Positions 17,918-26,533 of a stretch of DNA of 64,000 nt are shown here, piece after piece. Where the stretch lies: contig JANWZA010000031.1 in NCBI GenBank assembly GCA_025054775.1, positions 38,139-102,138 of the forward strand. Reading direction: 5' to 3'. A program made the position numbers and the translations under genes. How positions within the stretch are numbered: position 1 is the stretch's first letter; each line of letters opens with the position of its first letter. Source of the stretch: Microscillaceae bacterium. GTDB taxonomy: Bacteria > Bacteroidota > Bacteroidia > Cytophagales > Microscillaceae. The notes under the pieces are model-generated. The model made no database searches. It saw only the letters and a list, made by a program, of their open reading frames with translations, and had not been told where the DNA came from.

Positions 17918-19387
17918 ATGAAACTCACCCAAGACCTATATCGAACCTCACTCTCCTTGCTTACAGACCTATACCAACTAACGATGGCTTACGGTTACTG
18001 GAAAGCAGGAAAAGCAGACAGAGAGGCAGTTTTTCATTTATTTTTTCGCAAAAATCCCTTCCAAGGAGGGTTTACAATTGCTTGTGGGCTAGAATATGTA
18101 ATTGATTATTTGAATAACTTTAGCTTCCAAGCTGAAGATATTGCTTACTTGGCTTCCCTTAAAGGCAATGATAATAAGCCCTTATTTGAAGTAGACTTTT
18201 TAGAATATTTACAAAACCTACGCTTTTCGTGCGATGTTTGGGCTATCCCCGAAGGAACAGTAGTATTTCCACACGAGCCGCTGCTGCGTGTTCAAGGTAG
18301 TATTTTGCAATGCCAACTTTTGGAAACAGCTTTGCTCAATATTATTAATTATCAATCATTAGTAGCTACCAAAGCAGCACGAATGGTAATTGCTACTAAA
18401 GGAGAGCAAGTATTAGAATTTGGCTTACGTAGGGCACAAGGCATTGATGGTGGTTTAGCGGCAAGCAGAGCAGCCTACATTGGTGGCTGTTCAGCTACCT
18501 CTAATGTATTAGCAGGCAAATTGTTTGGTATCCCTGTGAAAGGTACGCACGCTCATAGTTGGGTCATGTCATTTGATACCGAATTGGAAGCTTTTGAAAC
18601 CTATGCACATCACCTGCCTAATAATTGTGTATTTTTGGTAGATACTTATGATACATTACAAGGCGTACGCCATGCCGTAAAAATAGGTAAAAAGCTACGT
18701 GAAAAAGGTTATGAAATGGTAGGCATTCGGCTAGACTCTGGAGATTTGGCATACCTAAGTATTGAAGCTCGTAAAATTCTAGATGAGGCAGGTTTTACAA
18801 AAGCGTCTATTGTAGCCAGCAATGATTTAGATGAAAATATTATTAGCAGCCTTAAAGAGCAAAAGGCTCAAATCAATGTTTGGGGAGTAGGAACAAAATT
18901 AGTTACTTCATATGATCAACCTGCTCTTGGGGGAGTGTACAAAATTTCCGCTGTCAAAAATGATAAAAATACTTGGGACTATAAGGTAAAGTTATCAGAG
19001 CAGGCTGTGAAAGTTTCTAACCCTGGAATATTACAGGTGAGACGTTTCCAAAAAGAAAATGAATTTATAGGGGACATGATTTACAACGTTGAGTTTGCAT
19101 TAGCCCAAGAACCTACTATGGTAGACCCTATTGATATTACCCGAAGCAAAACTTTTGAAGCACAGCTCCCTTCTCACGATTTGCTCGTACCTATTTTTCA
19201 AGGTGGCGAATGCATATATCAAACTCCTGATATTGAAGCAATTAGGCAAAGAACACAAACTCAATTACAAATGTTTCATGCAGGGATAAAGCGATTCGTC
19301 AATCCACATAGCTATCCTGTGGGGTTAGAGGAGAAACTTAATCAATTTAAGTTAGACTTAATCAAAAAGTTACGTAAACAAAAGTAA
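17918..19387 (+). CDS. pncB: nicotinate phosphoribosyltransferase
   Basis: Converts nicotinate and PRPP to nicotinate mononucleotide in the NAD salvage (Preiss-Handler) pathway. Typical features are the start [15 protein letters not shown], the [20 protein letters not shown] loop, [11 protein letters not shown] with the phosphorylatable histidine region, and [12 protein letters not shown]. The 489-residue length matches the long PncB type found in Bacteroidota and animals. It is single, with 224 bp of AT-rich DNA upstream. Confidence 0.95.
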   Translation: MKLTQDLYRTSLSLLTDLYQLTMAYGYWKAGKADREAVFHLFFRKNPFQGGFTIACGLEYVIDYLNNFSFQAEDIAYLASLKGNDNKPLFEVDFLEYLQNLRFSCDVWAIPEGTVVFPHEPLLRVQGSILQCQLLETALLNIINYQSLVATKAARMVIATKGEQVLEFGLRRAQGIDGGLAASRAAYIGGCSATSNVLAGKLFGIPVKGTHAHSWVMSFDTELEAFETYAHHLPNNCVFLVDTYDTLQGVRHAVKIGKKLREKGYEMVGIRLDSGDLAYLSIEARKILDEAGFTKASIVASNDLDENIISSLKEQKAQINVWGVGTKLVTSYDQPALGGVYKISAVKNDKNTWDYKVKLSEQAVKVSNPGILQVRRFQKENEFIGDMIYNVEFALAQEPTMVDPIDITRSKTFEAQLPSHDLLVPIFQGGECIYQTPDIEAIRQRTQTQLQMFHAGIKRFVNPHSYPVGLEEKLNQFKLDLIKKLRKQK

Positions 19388-19432
19388 AGAAGATTGAAGG
19401 CTATGGATTTGAATCACATTATTTGAGTTTAA

Positions 19433-19879
19433 CTATGCCTCAGTTTCAAAAGTCAGACTACGTAGCCAAACTATAGCAGCTTGGCTGTCAAAAAAGTATT
19501 CCACCTCAAAAGAAAATATTTGTTGGAGTTTAGAAACTATTTTTTCTATTATCATTTCTACCATGTAGTCAGTGCTTACAATGATGGCTACTTTTTCTAA
19601 AAAATTAGCTGCAAAACAACCTTTACATTTTTGGATAAGTAGCTTTTGATGAGTAGGCGAGGCAAGGTAATAAGCATTTGTAAAATTAGAAAGCAAGTGC
19701 GTAGGTTGATATTGGTTCAAACAATCTAAAAAAATGCTTACTGTTTTTAGATGCTCTTCTTCGGACATGTTTTGCGTAGTACGCCACTCTACATATAGCT
19801 CTTTATATTGAGCATAGAACTCAGTAGAGAGGTAAGGGGTTTTGTGCAAACTCATACGAAGTAGCATTTTATGGTACAA
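19433..19879 (-). CDS. hypothetical protein, 148 aa
   Basis: Not recognised. The protein has helical N-terminal segments, a central YLASPTHQKLLIQKCKG region, and a C-terminal part (KVAIIVSTDYMVEMIIEKIV ... FFDSQAAIVWLRSL) with the alternating strand-helix layout of small SpoIIAA/STAS-like or related alpha-beta domains of Bacteroidota. That resemblance is weak. The true start may be the ATG at 19855 (MSLHKTPYL), eight codons inside. No membrane segment. It is convergent with pncB. Confidence 0.55.
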   Translation of the reverse strand: MYHKMLLRMSLHKTPYLSTEFYAQYKELYVEWRTTQNMSEEEHLKTVSIFLDCLNQYQPTHLLSNFTNAYYLASPTHQKLLIQKCKGCFAANFLEKVAIIVSTDYMVEMIIEKIVSKLQQIFSFEVEYFFDSQAAIVWLRSLTFETEA

Positions 19880-20263
19880 AGTTAGTAAGTTAGGTTGATA
19901 TTAAAAAATTATTAAGCTCACTTTTTAGAAGTGTTAAAATTATCAACAGGTCATATATTACTAATTAAGTTTTTAATTTCACTATTTCAAGAATAGTGAA
20001 TTAAAAGTTAGAGAAAAAAGTATTTAGGGAAGTTAAAATCAGGTAATTGAGTAAATAGTAGATAAAATCAGGAGTTGGTTTTGATGCGTGGGATATAAGA
20101 GTTTATCACTTTTCAGCATGATGTGGAGCATTAGCGAAGCGAAATAAAACAGTATGTCTTTTTTGCTTTTTGAGTAAAAGCAAAAAGACAAAAAAGAACA
20201 GCAGAATATAACTACTCACTACCTTATTATTTAGATAAAGAGCAAATACTTACTTCTTCACTC
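19880..20263. other. 384-bp intergenic region downstream of infB
   Basis: No gene of useful length was found. The left part is plain AT-rich DNA; the right part holds an unusual G-rich patch (about 20112-20145, around GGAGCATTAGCGAAGCG) and the long hairpin at 20156-20189. Confidence 0.5.
20156..20189. terminator. long hairpin downstream of infB
   Basis: Near-perfect inverted repeat GTCTTTTTTGCTTTT / AAAAGCAAAAAGAC (one bulged T) with a 5-nt loop, 75 bp past the infB stop. It may end the infB transcript, but no clean T-run follows on the minus strand, so a repeat-type hairpin is also possible. Confidence 0.4.
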
Positions 20264-23200
20264 CTATAAAGTGCGTTTCACTTCTTTAATTTCAAAGACT
20301 TCAATAACGTCACCAATTTTGAGGTCATTGAAGTTAAGAATATTTAATCCACATTCATAACCTTGCTTTACTTCGGAGACATCATCTTTGAAGCGTTTGA
20401 GGCTACCAATAGTTCCTTCCTGCAAGATAACAATGCCATCTCTAATTACTCGGATAGAGCTATTGCGTTTGATATAGCCCTCGGCTACATAGCAACCCGC
20501 CACCATTCCCACTTTGGAAATTTTGAATACTTCGCGTACTTCTAAGTTACCCACGATCACCTCTTCGGTTTTAGGAGCGAGCATGCCGTTGATGGCATCT
20601 TTAACATCTTCAATTGCTTGATAGATAACTGAGTAAAGTTTGATTTGAATTCTATTTTGTTCGGCTAGTTTTTTAGAGGTAGCTGAAGGTCGTACTTGGA
20701 AGCCGATAATAATAGTATCCTTAGCGGCAATAGCTAGCTGTACGTCATTTTCAGTAATTTGCCCTACTCCTTTATGAATTACGTTAATGGCAATTTCAGG
20801 AGTAGAAAGTTTAAGTAATGAACCTGTAAGGGCTTCTACTGAACCATCGACATCAGCTTTGATAATGAGTTTAAGTTCTTTGAAGTCGCCTAGGGAGCGT
20901 CTGCGGGCAATTTCGTCTAGGGTAAGTCCTTTAGTAGCACGGATAGATTGCTCACGCTGTATTTGCTCTCTTTTAGCAGCTAATTCTTTGGCTTCGCGTT
21001 CAGAAGGCATCACTTTTAGCCTATCTCCTGCTTGTGGGGCGCCGCTTAATCCCAAAATTTGTACGGGGGTAGAAGGTGGGGCCTCTTTTATCTTATTTCC
21101 TTTATGATCGTACATTGCTCTTACTTTACCATATTGTGAACCAGCAACCACTACGTCTCCTACTCTAAGAGTACCGTTTTGTACTAGTACATTGCATACG
21201 TAACCCTTTCCTTTGTCTAAGGAGGAGTCTATAACTGTACCTGTGGCTCGTTTTTTAGGATTAGCTTTAAGCTCTAGTAATTCGGCTTCTAATAGCACTT
21301 TGTCTAACAGACTATCAATTCCAATGCCTTGCTTGGCTGAAATGAGTTCATCTTGGTATCTACCTCCCCAACTTTCTACTAAAATATTTTCTTTGGAAAG
21401 TTCCTCTTTTATTTTTTCAGGGTTGGCAGTAGGTTTATCTATTTTATTGATAGCAATAACAATAGGTACTCCTGCTGCGCGGGCATGGTTAATAGCTTCT
21501 TTGGTTTGTGTCATTACACCGTCATCAGCAGCTACTACGATGATAGCGATATCGGTAATTTTTGCTCCGCGAGCACGCATAGAGGTAAAAGCCTCGTGTC
21601 CAGGGGTATCTAAAAATACGATACGTCTGCCGTCGGGTCGTACTACATCATAGGCGCCGATGTGCTGTGTAATTCCTCCTGCTTCTTTGGCAGTTACGTT
21701 AGTTTTTCGGATATAGTCCAAGAGCGAGGTTTTGCCGTGATCCACATGTCCCATGATAGTAACAATGGGCGCGCGCTCAACGAGGTCTTCAGGATTTTCT
21801 TCTTCATCATCAATTTCGGTTTCTTCTATATTTACGAATTCTACATCATAACCAAATTCTGCAGCGATGAGTGTAATCAATTCTGCGTCAAGGCGTTGGT
21901 TAATAGATACTGTTACTCCCATGGATAAACACGTAGATATAACTTGTGCTACTGACACGTCCATGAGAGAAGCCAGTTCATTAGCAGTGGTAAATTCAGT
22001 AATTTTGAGCAGTTTAGTATTCTCCTCTTCATTAGCTTGATTATCGCGTTTATTACCCTTTACTACTTTTTTTCCTGTATTTTTCCTTCCGCTTATTTCT
22101 GCAAGGGTTTTTTTAATTTGCTCTTGAATTTCTTTTTCACTTATTTCAGAAGCGGAACTTTTTGATTTGTTATCTTTTTTGAATTTACTTTTTTGCTTAT
22201 TTGATATATTTTCGTAAATGTCTATTTTTTCAACATCTTTTTTAAGTAATGCTTTTATTTCACTTTTAGTTATTTCTCTTACTTTACTTTTAGCAACACT
22301 CGCATCTATATCAACTTTTTCAGCACGTTTCTTTTTTCGTCTTTTTTTACGTTTATCTAAATTGTCATCAGAGGAGGCTACAGGCTTGCTGGTAGAGCTA
22401 CTCTTTCTACTTTTTTCTATTGGTGGAAGCTCAATTTTGCCTAATACAGTAAGTCCTTTTAGTGTATCAACTTTGGTCTCTATGCGTTCTGGCTCTTTTT
22501 CTTTTGAGCGTATAACCTCGCTTTCAGGTTCTCCCTTTTTGCTAGGTGTATCATTTTCTTGTGTTTCCAGTTTGGATTGTGCCTCAGCAGATGTTGAAAG
22601 GGTTACAGGCTCTTTTTCTTCAAGCTTCTCACTTGTTTTAGATATTTCAGTGGGCTGTTTAGTAGAACTATCTTTTTCTTTGGATTTTTGCCCTTTTGTA
22701 TTTACATTAGAAGTAGGCTCATTTTTACTTGTAGGTTGAGGAGTAGGTACAGGTGTAAATTTATTTTTTTCTTTTTGATTATTAGTTGATTCAGAGGTAT
22801 GCTTTTTAGTTTGTTTATTTTTATCGCTCTTTTTGGTATGTGCATCTAGATCAATTTTACCTACTATTTTTAGCCCTTGTATCTTACGTTCAGGTTCACT
22901 GCTGTTACTCTTTAAGGTTGGGGGTGGAGCCTGCTCATTTACCTTAGGAGCTTCAGGTAAGTTATTTATTGTATGCGAAGTATCGTTCTCTACTTTTGTG
23001 TTAGTAATAGCTAGCGTCTCACTATTTTCTGCAGCCGTAGTAGGTAAAGACTCCTCTTTTTTAGAGGATTGCAAAATAGATTTTCTAAACTCTTCGGAAA
23101 TAGGCACTCCCAAAGCCATTGATAGTTGCTCAAATTGCAAAAAGGTGATTTTTGCATTGGCACTATTACTCACTTCGGTGTTGATACCCATTTCTATCAA

Positions 23201-23278
23201 TTTCTTACTTATGGTATCTACTCCTATACTTAATTCTTTGGCTGCAGCACTCAGCCTTATCATTTTTTCTTCGGACAT
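20264..23278 (-). CDS. infB: translation initiation factor IF-2
   Basis: GTPase that brings initiator tRNA to the 30S subunit and promotes subunit joining. The 1004-residue protein has an N-terminal IF2-N helical motif (about 5-55), a long low-complexity Lys/Ser/Glu/Thr region (about 70-340), a second IF2-N-like motif (about 430-480, [20 protein letters not shown]), then the GTPase domain with GHVDHGKT (510-517), DTPGHE and NKIDKP, and domains II-IV. The variable linker is longer and more charged than in enterobacteria, as usual in Bacteroidota. The neighbours nusA and rimP are not adjacent here. Confidence 0.97.
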   Translation of the reverse strand: MSEEKMIRLSAAAKELSIGVDTISKKLIEMGINTEVSNSANAKITFLQFEQLSMALGVPISEEFRKSILQSSKKEESLPTTAAENSETLAITNTKVENDTSHTINNLPEAPKVNEQAPPPTLKSNSSEPERKIQGLKIVGKIDLDAHTKKSDKNKQTKKHTSESTNNQKEKNKFTPVPTPQPTSKNEPTSNVNTKGQKSKEKDSSTKQPTEISKTSEKLEEKEPVTLSTSAEAQSKLETQENDTPSKKGEPESEVIRSKEKEPERIETKVDTLKGLTVLGKIELPPIEKSRKSSSTSKPVASSDDNLDKRKKRRKKKRAEKVDIDASVAKSKVREITKSEIKALLKKDVEKIDIYENISNKQKSKFKKDNKSKSSASEISEKEIQEQIKKTLAEISGRKNTGKKVVKGNKRDNQANEEENTKLLKITEFTTANELASLMDVSVAQVISTCLSMGVTVSINQRLDAELITLIAAEFGYDVEFVNIEETEIDDEEENPEDLVERAPIVTIMGHVDHGKTSLLDYIRKTNVTAKEAGGITQHIGAYDVVRPDGRRIVFLDTPGHEAFTSMRARGAKITDIAIIVVAADDGVMTQTKEAINHARAAGVPIVIAINKIDKPTANPEKIKEELSKENILVESWGGRYQDELISAKQGIGIDSLLDKVLLEAELLELKANPKKRATGTVIDSSLDKGKGYVCNVLVQNGTLRVGDVVVAGSQYGKVRAMYDHKGNKIKEAPPSTPVQILGLSGAPQAGDRLKVMPSEREAKELAAKREQIQREQSIRATKGLTLDEIARRRSLGDFKELKLIIKADVDGSVEALTGSLLKLSTPEIAINVIHKGVGQITENDVQLAIAAKDTIIIGFQVRPSATSKKLAEQNRIQIKLYSVIYQAIEDVKDAINGMLAPKTEEVIVGNLEVREVFKISKVGMVAGCYVAEGYIKRNSSIRVIRDGIVILQEGTIGSLKRFKDDVSEVKQGYECGLNILNFNDLKIGDVIEVFEIKEVKRTL

Positions 23279-23640
23279 TCTAAACTTAATTAAGGCTTAA
23301 GAACTTGGTTTTGAATAAGTTTTTATATATTATCAAAACATCCTGCAAATTTACAAAAAAAAGAGTAACTTTTTAATTTTTTTTGTTTTTTTATATTTTG
23401 AATAAAAAGTTTATTATATCCAGGAGCCTATTCGTAACTTAAAAGCTTTATTTATACGGAAACTCTATTATTGTCTTCAATGTATTTATCGTTTTCATAT
23501 CTAAAAAATTATACCAAACTATTTTGATTGATTTTATAGCTTAACTTTATTGACTAGCGAATGATTTGGTTTTCAAAGACTTACTTACTACAAACATAAC
23601 AAAAAAATTTTATTTCTAGTACTTTTTTATTTACTTTTAT
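23279..23640. other. 362-bp infB / small-membrane-protein divergent region
   Basis: Divergent promoter region, very AT-rich with poly-A and poly-T runs (about 23351-23400). On the minus strand TAAATTTG at 23346-23353 is a reasonable -7 box for infB, 68 bp before its start. No RNA gene or repeat was recognised. Confidence 0.4.
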
Positions 23641-24066
23641 ATGCTTGAAAGCGTATATAGCTATGGATTAGTTATTATATTTTCAGGAATTAAATTTATC
23701 TTCGGTCCTACTATGAGTTTTGGGCTGGGCTTGTCTTATTGGGAAGCAGTGTGTTGTACTACGGCGGGTATGATGTTGTATGTAGGAGTAGTAAGTTTTA
23801 TGGGTCAGACTATAAGGCGATACATACAATTAAGGCAAAAGCGGAGAAAATTATTTACCTCTGGTAATCGTTGGAAAGTACGTTTTTGGCGAAAATATGG
23901 CTTAATTGGCACAGCTTGGGCTACACCTATTATTCTAACACCTGTGGGTGGTACTATGCTGGCATTATCATTTGGGGAGAAACCACTCCGAATAATCATA
24001 CATATGCTTTTTAGTGCTATATTTTGGAGTATGGCTATTTGTTTTGGCATTTACCTTTTCAAATAA
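23641..24066 (+). CDS. small multi-spanning membrane protein
   Basis: A 141-residue membrane protein with hydrophobic segments at about 8-25, 32-55, 91-110 and 118-140, and a strongly basic cytoplasmic loop (RRYIQLRQKRRKLF, about 60-75). The GLIGTAWATPIILTPVGG segment with conserved Gly and Pro recalls the small multidrug-export-like (COG2426) family, but similarity is only by eye. It is 13 bp upstream of a response regulator gene, so the two are probably co-transcribed. Confidence 0.6.
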   Translation: MLESVYSYGLVIIFSGIKFIFGPTMSFGLGLSYWEAVCCTTAGMMLYVGVVSFMGQTIRRYIQLRQKRRKLFTSGNRWKVRFWRKYGLIGTAWATPIILTPVGGTMLALSFGEKPLRIIIHMLFSAIFWSMAICFGIYLFK

Positions 24067-24079
24067 CGAATAACTAGTT

Positions 24080-24775
24080 ATGACAAAAAATATTCATATT
24101 TTATTGGTAGAAGATGATAATAGTTTAGGCTTTATTATGCAGGATAACCTTTCGTTGCAAGGTTACAAAGTAACCTTAGCTACTGATGGTGAACAAGCAA
24201 TTCAATGCTATGAAAAAGAGCAATTTCATTTGTGTATTCTGGACATCATGCTACCCAAAAAGGATGGGTTTGCCCTTGCAGAATACATTAGAGCTAAAAA
24301 TCAGCAAATACCTATTATTTTTCTTACTGCTAAAAGTTTGAAAGAAGACAGGATAAGAGGTTTCAAAGTGGGGGCAGATGATTATATTACCAAACCTTTT
24401 AGTATAGAAGAACTGCTTTTACGGATTGAAGTAATTTTAAAGCGAAGTGGGCAAGGCAATTCACAAGTATCTCAAGATATATATCTTTTAGGGAAATATC
24501 AATTTGATTACAAGAATCTACAACTCGTTTTTGGGCAAGAGAAGCGAGATCTTACACAAATGGAAGCTAATCTGCTCAAATTACTTGCTGATAATAAAAA
24601 TCGTGTGTTAGAGCGTGATACTATTTTGAACTTAATTTGGAATCAAGATGACTACTTTACAGGGCGTAGCCTTGATGTATTCATTTCGCGTCTTCGTAAG
24701 TATTTGAGCAAAGATACAAATATTGAGATTAGTAATGTGCATAGAGTGGGTTTCAAATTTATTATTCGCGAATAA
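24080..24775 (+). CDS. OmpR/PhoB-family response regulator
   Basis: DNA-binding regulator of a two-component system. The receiver domain (1-120) has the acidic pocket EDD (11-13), phospho-acceptor Asp55 (CILDIMLPK), Thr in FLTAK and the conserved Lys in ITKPFS. The C-terminal winged helix (about 135-231) includes LTQMEANLLKLL and RSLDVFISRLRKYL. At 231 residues the layout is complete. No histidine kinase is adjacent on the same strand; the nearest is the minus-strand kinase at 26534-29083. The upstream small membrane protein, 13 bp away, may be its sensor partner or target. Confidence 0.93.
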   Translation: MTKNIHILLVEDDNSLGFIMQDNLSLQGYKVTLATDGEQAIQCYEKEQFHLCILDIMLPKKDGFALAEYIRAKNQQIPIIFLTAKSLKEDRIRGFKVGADDYITKPFSIEELLLRIEVILKRSGQGNSQVSQDIYLLGKYQFDYKNLQLVFGQEKRDLTQMEANLLKLLADNKNRVLERDTILNLIWNQDDYFTGRSLDVFISRLRKYLSKDTNIEISNVHRVGFKFIIRE

Positions 24776-24804
24776 CACTTCGGTTAAAGTTGAGGCTTCG
24801 CTTT

Positions 24805-25368
24805 CTATTCTCTAATTCTTTTAGGATTTTCCTGTACGAAATCAGCCCAAGTCTTTTTAGTAGTTACTTTTAATCCTTTTTGGAAATGGTGGCAAACGGC
24901 TACACCGAGGGCATCGGTAGCATCAAGCAGGTCATTTTCTCCAATGTTTAGGTTAAGCAATTTTTTAAGCATACCTGCTACTTGCTCTTTAGAGGCATCG
25001 CCATTTCCCGTAACTGATTGCTTTACTTTACGAGGAGCATACTCGGTGATAGGAATTTCACGCACCAATGCTGCTGCCATAGCCACTCCTTGAGCTCTTC
25101 CTAATTTGAGAGCAACTTGAACATTCTGGCTATAAAAAGGTGCCTCTAAAGCCATTTCATCTGGGTCGAACTCTTCTATAAGTTGAGTAATGCGTTCAAA
25201 TATTTTTTTAAGTCTCAATGCCTGCGATTTGTATTGAGCAAGGTGAATAACACCGTACTGTAACAGCCCTATCTCATTTGTACCTTTGCATAAAATAATA
25301 CCATAGCCTAAAATGCGTGTTCCAGGGTCTATTCCTAAAATAATTTTTTCTTTGTTATTTTGATTCAT
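24805..25368 (-). CDS. ruvC: Holliday junction resolvase RuvC
   Basis: Endonuclease that resolves four-way DNA junctions with RuvAB. The four acidic catalytic residues are visible: Asp14 (LGIDPGT), Glu75 (LEAPFYSQN), Asp149 and Asp152 (LLDATDALG). The ATG at 25368 gives 187 residues, the normal size; an upstream ATG at 25416 would add 16 unusual basic residues. The cation-efflux gene lies 68 bp upstream on the same strand. Confidence 0.95.
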   Translation of the reverse strand: MNQNNKEKIILGIDPGTRILGYGIILCKGTNEIGLLQYGVIHLAQYKSQALRLKKIFERITQLIEEFDPDEMALEAPFYSQNVQVALKLGRAQGVAMAAALVREIPITEYAPRKVKQSVTGNGDASKEQVAGMLKKLLNLNIGENDLLDATDALGVAVCHHFQKGLKVTTKKTWADFVQENPKRIRE

Positions 25369-25436
25369 GATTCTTAATAGTTTTACAATTATTCTATTTT
25401 TTGCTTTCCTTGGCATTTATTACGCTCCTTGTTTTT

Positions 25437-26417
25437 CTAAGGAGCAAGGTGTTTCTGATTTTCACGCAAATTATACACTTCCCACGTTATAGTTCGCTGA
25501 AAAGTTTGTTGCCTGTGCTGGCACTCTTTTATTTGACAAATTGTGCACGAAAAAGGCAAACAAGGGTCTGTATGAATAAACACTTCCGTAGGATTATCAA
25601 CTTTCTCTTTAATTATTCGCTCAATTTTTTTAATTTCCGCATGGCTTTCCTGTAAAGACCAGTACCATGGTAGAGTAACGTGGCAATCAATATGCCAATG
25701 ATGTCCATACTGAATGATACGAAGGTTATGAATATCGATCCAAGCGACTTGCCTGTGCGTCTGTAAAACATCAATCACTTGTCTAAGTATCTGCTCGTCT
25801 GCCTCGTCCATGATTCCTGCTACAAATCTACGAACAAGTTGATAGCCTGTCCAAATAATGATTATAGCAAAAACAAGTGCTAATAGGTTATCTAACCACT
25901 GCCAGTTAGTAAGCCAAATAGCTAGCAAACCTGATATTAAGCCCAGGCTAGAATAGGTATCACTCAATAGGTGTTTCCCATTAGCCACCAAAGTAAGCGA
26001 GTAAGTTTTTTTTCCCAAACGTGTTAGATAATAACCTAACCCCCCGTTTACTACTGCTGAAAATAGAGTAAGGTAAATCCCCCAGTCGATACTATGAATT
26101 GAGGTATCCCAGATGAGTCCTGCCACTGCTTTAATGATAATCATTAGTCCTGCTGCTATAATCATTGAGCCTTCCAGACCTGCTGAAATGAACTCTATCT
26201 TTCCGTGCCCGTAAGGGTGAGAATTATCACGTGGCTGTGCTGCCAAACGTACACTGTACAAAGCAAACATACCAGCCACTACATTGATAATGGACTCCAA
26301 AGCGTCAGTTAAAATGGCAGTAGAATGAGTAATCCAATATGCCCCAAATTTAATAAGCATCAGGATAAAACTCACACAAAGAGTAAGCACTAAAGAAAAC
26401 TGCTTGCCTTTGGGCAT
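25437..26417 (-). CDS. cation diffusion facilitator family transporter
   Basis: Inner-membrane metal exporter, 326 residues, with six predicted helices and a C-terminal cytoplasmic domain (about 205-300) ending in a Cys/His-rich tail (CLPFSCTICQIKECQHRQQ) that may bind metal. The helix-5 site HxxxD is present (NGKHLLSDTYSS). The helix-2 site is unusual: TDALESIIN has Glu and Asn where many family members have His/Asp and Asp. That variant occurs, as I recall, in a Bacteroidota/Proteobacteria subgroup. The metal (Zn, Fe, Mn, Co) cannot be assigned. Confidence 0.9.
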   Translation of the reverse strand: MPKGKQFSLVLTLCVSFILMLIKFGAYWITHSTAILTDALESIINVVAGMFALYSVRLAAQPRDNSHPYGHGKIEFISAGLEGSMIIAAGLMIIIKAVAGLIWDTSIHSIDWGIYLTLFSAVVNGGLGYYLTRLGKKTYSLTLVANGKHLLSDTYSSLGLISGLLAIWLTNWQWLDNLLALVFAIIIIWTGYQLVRRFVAGIMDEADEQILRQVIDVLQTHRQVAWIDIHNLRIIQYGHHWHIDCHVTLPWYWSLQESHAEIKKIERIIKEKVDNPTEVFIHTDPCLPFSCTICQIKECQHRQQTFQRTITWEVYNLRENQKHLAP

Positions 26418-26533
26418 AAATTTAATGAATTTGATAAGTTATTCTGATTACTTCAATTAAAATTTACCTTCAAGGATTTAATTTTCTTTTTAATTCCTCT
26501 TAATATAAAAGAAATCTTACCTTTGGTAGCATT

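Noticed and set aside
22218..23300. Long plus-strand frames over infB
   Set aside because: Ser/Leu/Phe-rich mirror frames of the Lys/Glu/Ser-rich IF-2 linker.
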